Positions 60,616 through 64,000 of a stretch of DNA of 64,000 bases are shown here, in pieces. The position numbers and the translations under genes were made by a program. This stretch comes from Embleya sp045207785 (GTDB lineage: Bacteria; Actinomycetota; Actinomycetes; Streptomycetales; Streptomycetaceae), in NCBI RefSeq assembly GCF_045207785.1, contig NZ_CP108776.1:5704001-5768000 (forward strand). The letters are read 5' to 3'. Within the stretch, counting starts at the first letter, position 1. Every line of letters begins with the position of its first letter. Below the pieces are notes generated by a model. The model saw only the letters and a program-made list of their open reading frames with translations, had not been told where the DNA came from and ran no database searches.

Positions 60616-62616
60616 ATGGGCCATGTGTACTCGTTCCTCGTCGGCATCGACACGTATCCGGTGACACCACTCAAGGGCTGCGTCAACGACGTGGACGCCG
60701 TGGAACGCCGGCTCGATCGCATGGGTCTGCGAGCGCCCGCGGTTCGGGTCCTGCGCAACCGCGAGGCGACTCACGCGGCGGTGCTGGCCGGCCTGCGCAC
60801 GCACCTCGGGCAGGCCGGGGCCGGTGACACCGCGCTGTTCTGGTTCTCCGGGCACGGCATCGACGGGCGGACGGACGATCCCACCGAGGGGACCGGCCGC
60901 GGTCAGGCCCTGGTCTGCGCGGACAGCCTCGACCCGGGCGGATTCTGCCTGCCCGACAAGGAGTTGGGCGCGCTGCTGGACGACATCGCGCGAAAGGGGG
61001 TGCATGTCGTCGCGGTGCTCGACTGTTGCTACTCGGGCGGCGCCACCCGGAGGGGGGCGACCGTGCGGGGTCTTTCGGGGACGTGGACGGGTGGGCCCGC
61101 GGGTGGCCGTGGACGCGGAAACGGACATGGGCGCGAAAGTGGCTATGGGCCGGGCAGTTGGCGCGGGCCGGGCAGTGGTAACGGGTCCGAAAGCGCCGAC
61201 GGGGTGGCGAGGTTCGCGCTCGATCGGGGCGCCGGGACGCCCGGTCCCGAGCTGCCGCGTCATGTCGCGATCGCCGCCGCGCGGGTCGATCAGCCGGCAC
61301 ACGAGGGGGTGATCAAGGACGTCGTGCGCGGATACCTCAGTCACACGCTCCTGCGTGTCCTCGACGAGGCCGGTCCCGGCTCGTCCATCCGTGAGCTGCA
61401 CGCGCTGACGGACGCCGGGGTACGGAGGTTGCGCCCCGATCAGAACCCCACGCTCGTCGGCTCCGGCGATCTGCCGCTGCTCGGCGGATCGGCCCGGGTG
61501 CCCGCTGTTCGCGGTACTTCGTCGTTCCTGCTTCGACGGGTGGGTGGGGAGTGGGAGATCGATTGCGGTAGCGCACACGGACTGCGCGGCGTGGGTGGGG
61601 AGTTCGTCGTGAGGGCCGACCAGCGCGCGTCGGGTGTGGCCGCACCCGACGCGCCCACCGACACCCTTGACGTCGTCGAGGTCGTCGAGGTCCGTCCGGA
61701 GGCGTGCCATGTGCGGCCTCTCGACTGGCGGCCCGATCCGGCCCGGGTGTATCCGGTCACCCCGTCCGCGCTCGCGCTGCCCGGGCCGACCGTCACCGTC
61801 TCGGGGGAGCGGTACGGCGCGGGTCTCGTCCAGGACGCGCTCGCCGTGTCGGGCTTCGAGGCGCCGACCGGCTCGGGCGGACTCGACCTGCGCGTGGTCG
61901 CGCATCGTCGGGTCGCGGAGATCCTCGGCGCGGGCGGCGGGCGCCTGGTCGAACCGCTCCCGTTGACCTCACCCGCGGACGCGGAGCGCGTCGTCGCCTG
62001 CCTGGCCCACGTGGCCCGCTGGCACCGCATCCGCGACCTGGCCAACCCCGATCCCTCGTTGTCCGCTCTCGTGGAGATCGAGATCGAGCCGCTGGTGGGC
62101 GGCCTGACCTTGGGCCCGGGCGGCGAGTTCGTGTGCTCGTACCTGCCCGACGGCGGCAGCCCGCCGCAGGTCCGGGTCCGCCTGCACAACCACTCCGATC
62201 GCAAGCTGTGGTTCGTGCTTCTGGACCTGACCGACAGCTACGCGTCGCAGCCCACGCTGTACCCGGGCGACTTCGTCGGACCGGGCCGCGCGGGGTTGGC
62301 CCGCGAGGGCAAACCGGTGTGGCTCTACCTCCCGAAAGGGCGCGCGGTACGACCGGGCGCGAGCGTACGGGACTGGCTGCGGCTGGTGGTCGCCGAGAAC
62401 GAGCTCAACATCGAGCCGTTCCTGGTGCCGGCGTGGGATCCGCACACGGCGGCGGCGCGGGGAGCGGGCGGGGGAGTCGATCCGGAGGGAGTCGCCGGCG
62501 TGCTGCGTCTGACCGTGCCCGAGTCCGTGAGTGGGCCCCGCGACATGGGAGCCGCGCCGCGCCCGGTCGCACGCTGGGGGACCACCATGGTCGAGGTGCG
62601 CACCGTCGTGCCGTGA
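60616..62616 (+). CDS. caspase-fold (C14) protease with C-terminal beta-rich domain
   Basis: A 666-residue protein. The ATG 60616 start puts the caspase domain at once: SFLVGIDTYPVTPLKGCVND is the first strand-loop, the catalytic His lies in WFSGHGID (about residue 80) and the catalytic Cys in AVLDCCYSGGA (about 138). A glycine-rich insert of about 50 residues (GGRGRGNGHGRESGYGPGSW) follows, and then the p10-like part (VKDVVRGYLSHTL-like). Residues 320-666 are a beta-rich region with LHNHSDRKLWFVLLDLTDSY and LRLVVAENELNIEPFLVPAW, the pattern of the DUF4384-like domains often found with bacterial caspases. It may act in stress-triggered proteolysis or self-killing. Confidence 0.88.
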   Translation: MGHVYSFLVGIDTYPVTPLKGCVNDVDAVERRLDRMGLRAPAVRVLRNREATHAAVLAGLRTHLGQAGAGDTALFWFSGHGIDGRTDDPTEGTGRGQALVCADSLDPGGFCLPDKELGALLDDIARKGVHVVAVLDCCYSGGATRRGATVRGLSGTWTGGPAGGRGRGNGHGRESGYGPGSWRGPGSGNGSESADGVARFALDRGAGTPGPELPRHVAIAAARVDQPAHEGVIKDVVRGYLSHTLLRVLDEAGPGSSIRELHALTDAGVRRLRPDQNPTLVGSGDLPLLGGSARVPAVRGTSSFLLRRVGGEWEIDCGSAHGLRGVGGEFVVRADQRASGVAAPDAPTDTLDVVEVVEVRPEACHVRPLDWRPDPARVYPVTPSALALPGPTVTVSGERYGAGLVQDALAVSGFEAPTGSGGLDLRVVAHRRVAEILGAGGGRLVEPLPLTSPADAERVVACLAHVARWHRIRDLANPDPSLSALVEIEIEPLVGGLTLGPGGEFVCSYLPDGGSPPQVRVRLHNHSDRKLWFVLLDLTDSYASQPTLYPGDFVGPGRAGLAREGKPVWLYLPKGRAVRPGASVRDWLRLVVAENELNIEPFLVPAWDPHTAAARGAGGGVDPEGVAGVLRLTVPESVSGPRDMGAAPRPVARWGTTMVEVRTVVP

Positions 62617-62645
62617 CACGAGGGTGCGCGCCGCCGTGCCCCGAG

Positions 62646-64000
62646 TCACCAGCCCAGGTGCGTGAAGCCCGCCCAGCCCGCGAGATCCTCGCCGTCGATG
62701 CCGCGTACCCGCGCCGCGAGATCGGCCGGCATCCCCGGCGGGGCCGTGCGCCCGTCGTTGATCATCCACAACTGCGCGCTGCGCAGCGCCTGGCCGGGTG
62801 TCTGCCGTTGCTCCTTCAGGTAGTGGTGCGTCATGTACATCAACAACGACGTCGCGTCGTCGGGCACCGGCCACAGCGAGCCGAGGACCGAGCGGGCGCC
62901 GGCCACCAGGAACGCGGTGGCGAGGCTGTACGCCTCGTCGTAGCCGCGCCCGGAGACGTTCGTCAGGCACGCGGCCAGCACCACGAGATCGGGGCCGCCG
63001 TGGGTCCCCGGACGCTCCGTCAGATCCTCGGCGGCCAAATCCCCTCGGGCGAGGCTCAGCCACGCGGTGCGCGGTCCGTCGGGGTCGACCGTGCCGTGGC
63101 AGGCGAGGTGCAGCGTGCCGCCGGCGGTTCGGGCGAGCCAGGCCAGGACCTCGGCCGGCGTGCCGTCGCGATGGTCCAGGAAGCGGGCGCGCGGGTGCAG
63201 CACGGAGTGGATCGCCCGGGCCTCCTCGCCCGCGTGCCGCAGGTTGCGGGTCGGGTCGCCCACGATCAGCACGTCGTCGGCTCGGCCGGCCGTCCCGGTC
63301 CCCGTCTCGCGACCGGCGACCTCGCACAGCAGTCGCGCGGAGGGGATCGAGGAGAACTGCGCGTCATGTGTCGCGTAGCGCCGCTTCCCGTTCGCGAGCG
63401 TGTACGCCGCGTGCCAGGGCACCAGGCCGAGCTGCCCCATCGGCACCAGCACGACGGACGGCACCCGCCCGAGGGGCCGGGGCAGCGCGGGCAACAGCTC
63501 GGCCATGACGCTCTCTCCGGCCCACGCGCACAGCCGGTCCAGCGCGGCGCGCGCCTGGCGGGACGTATGCGGGGGCGGCGCGGCGGGTGGCGGGGTCGGT
63601 TCGTCGATCGGGCCGCCGGCGTCGCGGCCCGGTGACCCGGCGGCCTGATACGCGGTCAGAGCCGGTGCGACCGTGCGCAGTTCGGACAGTTCCAGGACGT
63701 GCGGAGAGCCCTTCGCCGGGACGATCAGCGCGGCGCCGTGGGTGATGCCGAGACTGTCGGAGCCGTCCCCACCGTGCTCGTCCGCCGGGATCAGGTACAC
63801 GAGCGCGTCCGCGTGGATGCGGTCCAGCGCCGCGGTGATCTCCGCGAGCGGCGGCACCTCCAGCAGTCGGCGTGCGTACGGGGTGCCGTTCAACGCGGCC
63901 AGGACTCGACGCCGCAGTTCGCTCGGTACGCCCGTCGACGGGGCGGAGAACCCGTCCGCGATGGGCTGTTCGACGGCGCCGACGCGGCGCCACTCGGCGG
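62646..64000 (-). CDS. CHAT-domain protease, N-terminus outside window
   Basis: The frame is open from the stop at 62646 to the right edge (451 codons), so the start lies beyond the window; the TTG at 63893 is internal. The CHAT (caspase HetF-associated) domain holds the catalytic His in LHLACHGTVDPDG and the Cys in VVLAACLTNVSGRGYDEAYS, with GARSVLGSLWPVPDDATSLL after it. The region before it has VPSVVLVPMGQLGLVPWHAA, typical of CHAT proteins. It converges with the caspase gene with only 29 bp between stops. N-terminal sensor repeats such as TPRs are expected outside the window. Confidence 0.88.
   Translation of the reverse strand, partial: AEWRRVGAVEQPIADGFSAPSTGVPSELRRRVLAALNGTPYARRLLEVPPLAEITAALDRIHADALVYLIPADEHGGDGSDSLGITHGAALIVPAKGSPHVLELSELRTVAPALTAYQAAGSPGRDAGGPIDEPTPPPAAPPPHTSRQARAALDRLCAWAGESVMAELLPALPRPLGRVPSVVLVPMGQLGLVPWHAAYTLANGKRRYATHDAQFSSIPSARLLCEVAGRETGTGTAGRADDVLIVGDPTRNLRHAGEEARAIHSVLHPRARFLDHRDGTPAEVLAWLARTAGGTLHLACHGTVDPDGPRTAWLSLARGDLAAEDLTERPGTHGGPDLVVLAACLTNVSGRGYDEAYSLATAFLVAGARSVLGSLWPVPDDATSLLMYMTHHYLKEQRQTPGQALRSAQLWMINDGRTAPPGMPADLAARVRGIDGEDLAGWAGFTHLGW

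Overview
The window comes from a very GC-rich actinobacterium. Most ORFs have G or C in the third codon position, GTG starts are common, and genes often overlap by 4 nt (GTGA or ATGA). The core gene order (NUDIX, ald, xerD, parA, scpAB, rluB, then tyrA, cmk, plsC, der) matches what I remember of Streptomyces and relatives, so a Streptomycetaceae-like organism is the best guess. No rRNA, tRNA, CRISPR array or complete transposon was found.

Layout. 0-12 kb: the end of a hexapeptide-repeat protein, an XRE/TPR regulator, a NUDIX hydrolase, an NB-ARC/TPR-like protein, alanine dehydrogenase, a broken xerD, and a chromosome-organisation operon (parA, a small DNA-binding-like protein, scpA, scpB, rluB) closed by a 20-bp perfect hairpin. 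12.4-28.7 kb: a block of seven genes on one strand. It encodes a membrane-anchored von Willebrand A protein, a giant tubulin-like protein with an Arg/Asp-rich tail, a four-helix membrane protein, a kinase-like protein, and three paralogous GAP1-type proteins, one of which carries a zinc-ribbon and a GTPase domain. This block is the best candidate for a poorly described system. It sits inside otherwise conserved core gene order and ends in a 36-bp tandem repeat that begins in the last stop codon.

29-44 kb: tyrA (reverse), cmk-plsC-der, bioA and a hypothetical gene (reverse), a glycine-betaine-type ABC transporter with a fused permease-binding protein behind a long structured leader, a lipoprotein, a LapA-like protein, an MFS exporter with paired operator-like sites, and a 3-hydroxyacyl-CoA dehydrogenase. 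44.2-44.9 kb: a VapBC-type toxin-antitoxin pair.

45-56.5 kb: a catabolic cluster (SDR, PPOX-fold protein, a fused double acyl-CoA dehydrogenase, a pair of acyl-CoA dehydrogenases, crotonase, GMC oxidoreductase, FadD19-like acyl-CoA ligase). It resembles actinobacterial sterol side-chain beta-oxidation genes. TGAC-N(2-5)-GTCA type inverted repeats recur upstream of several of its genes. A Ser/Thr kinase whose whole C-lobe is missing lies inside it. 56.6-64 kb: a DUF445 membrane protein, a HigBA-like toxin-antitoxin pair, a TauE/SafE permease, a hypothetical membrane protein, a caspase-like protease, and a converging CHAT-domain protease cut by the window edge.

Several genes look damaged: xerD has an internal deletion plus frame change, the second GAP1 gene has a frameshift, and the kinase at 52-53 kb has an in-frame deletion. 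Each could be real decay or an assembly error, and read mapping would decide.
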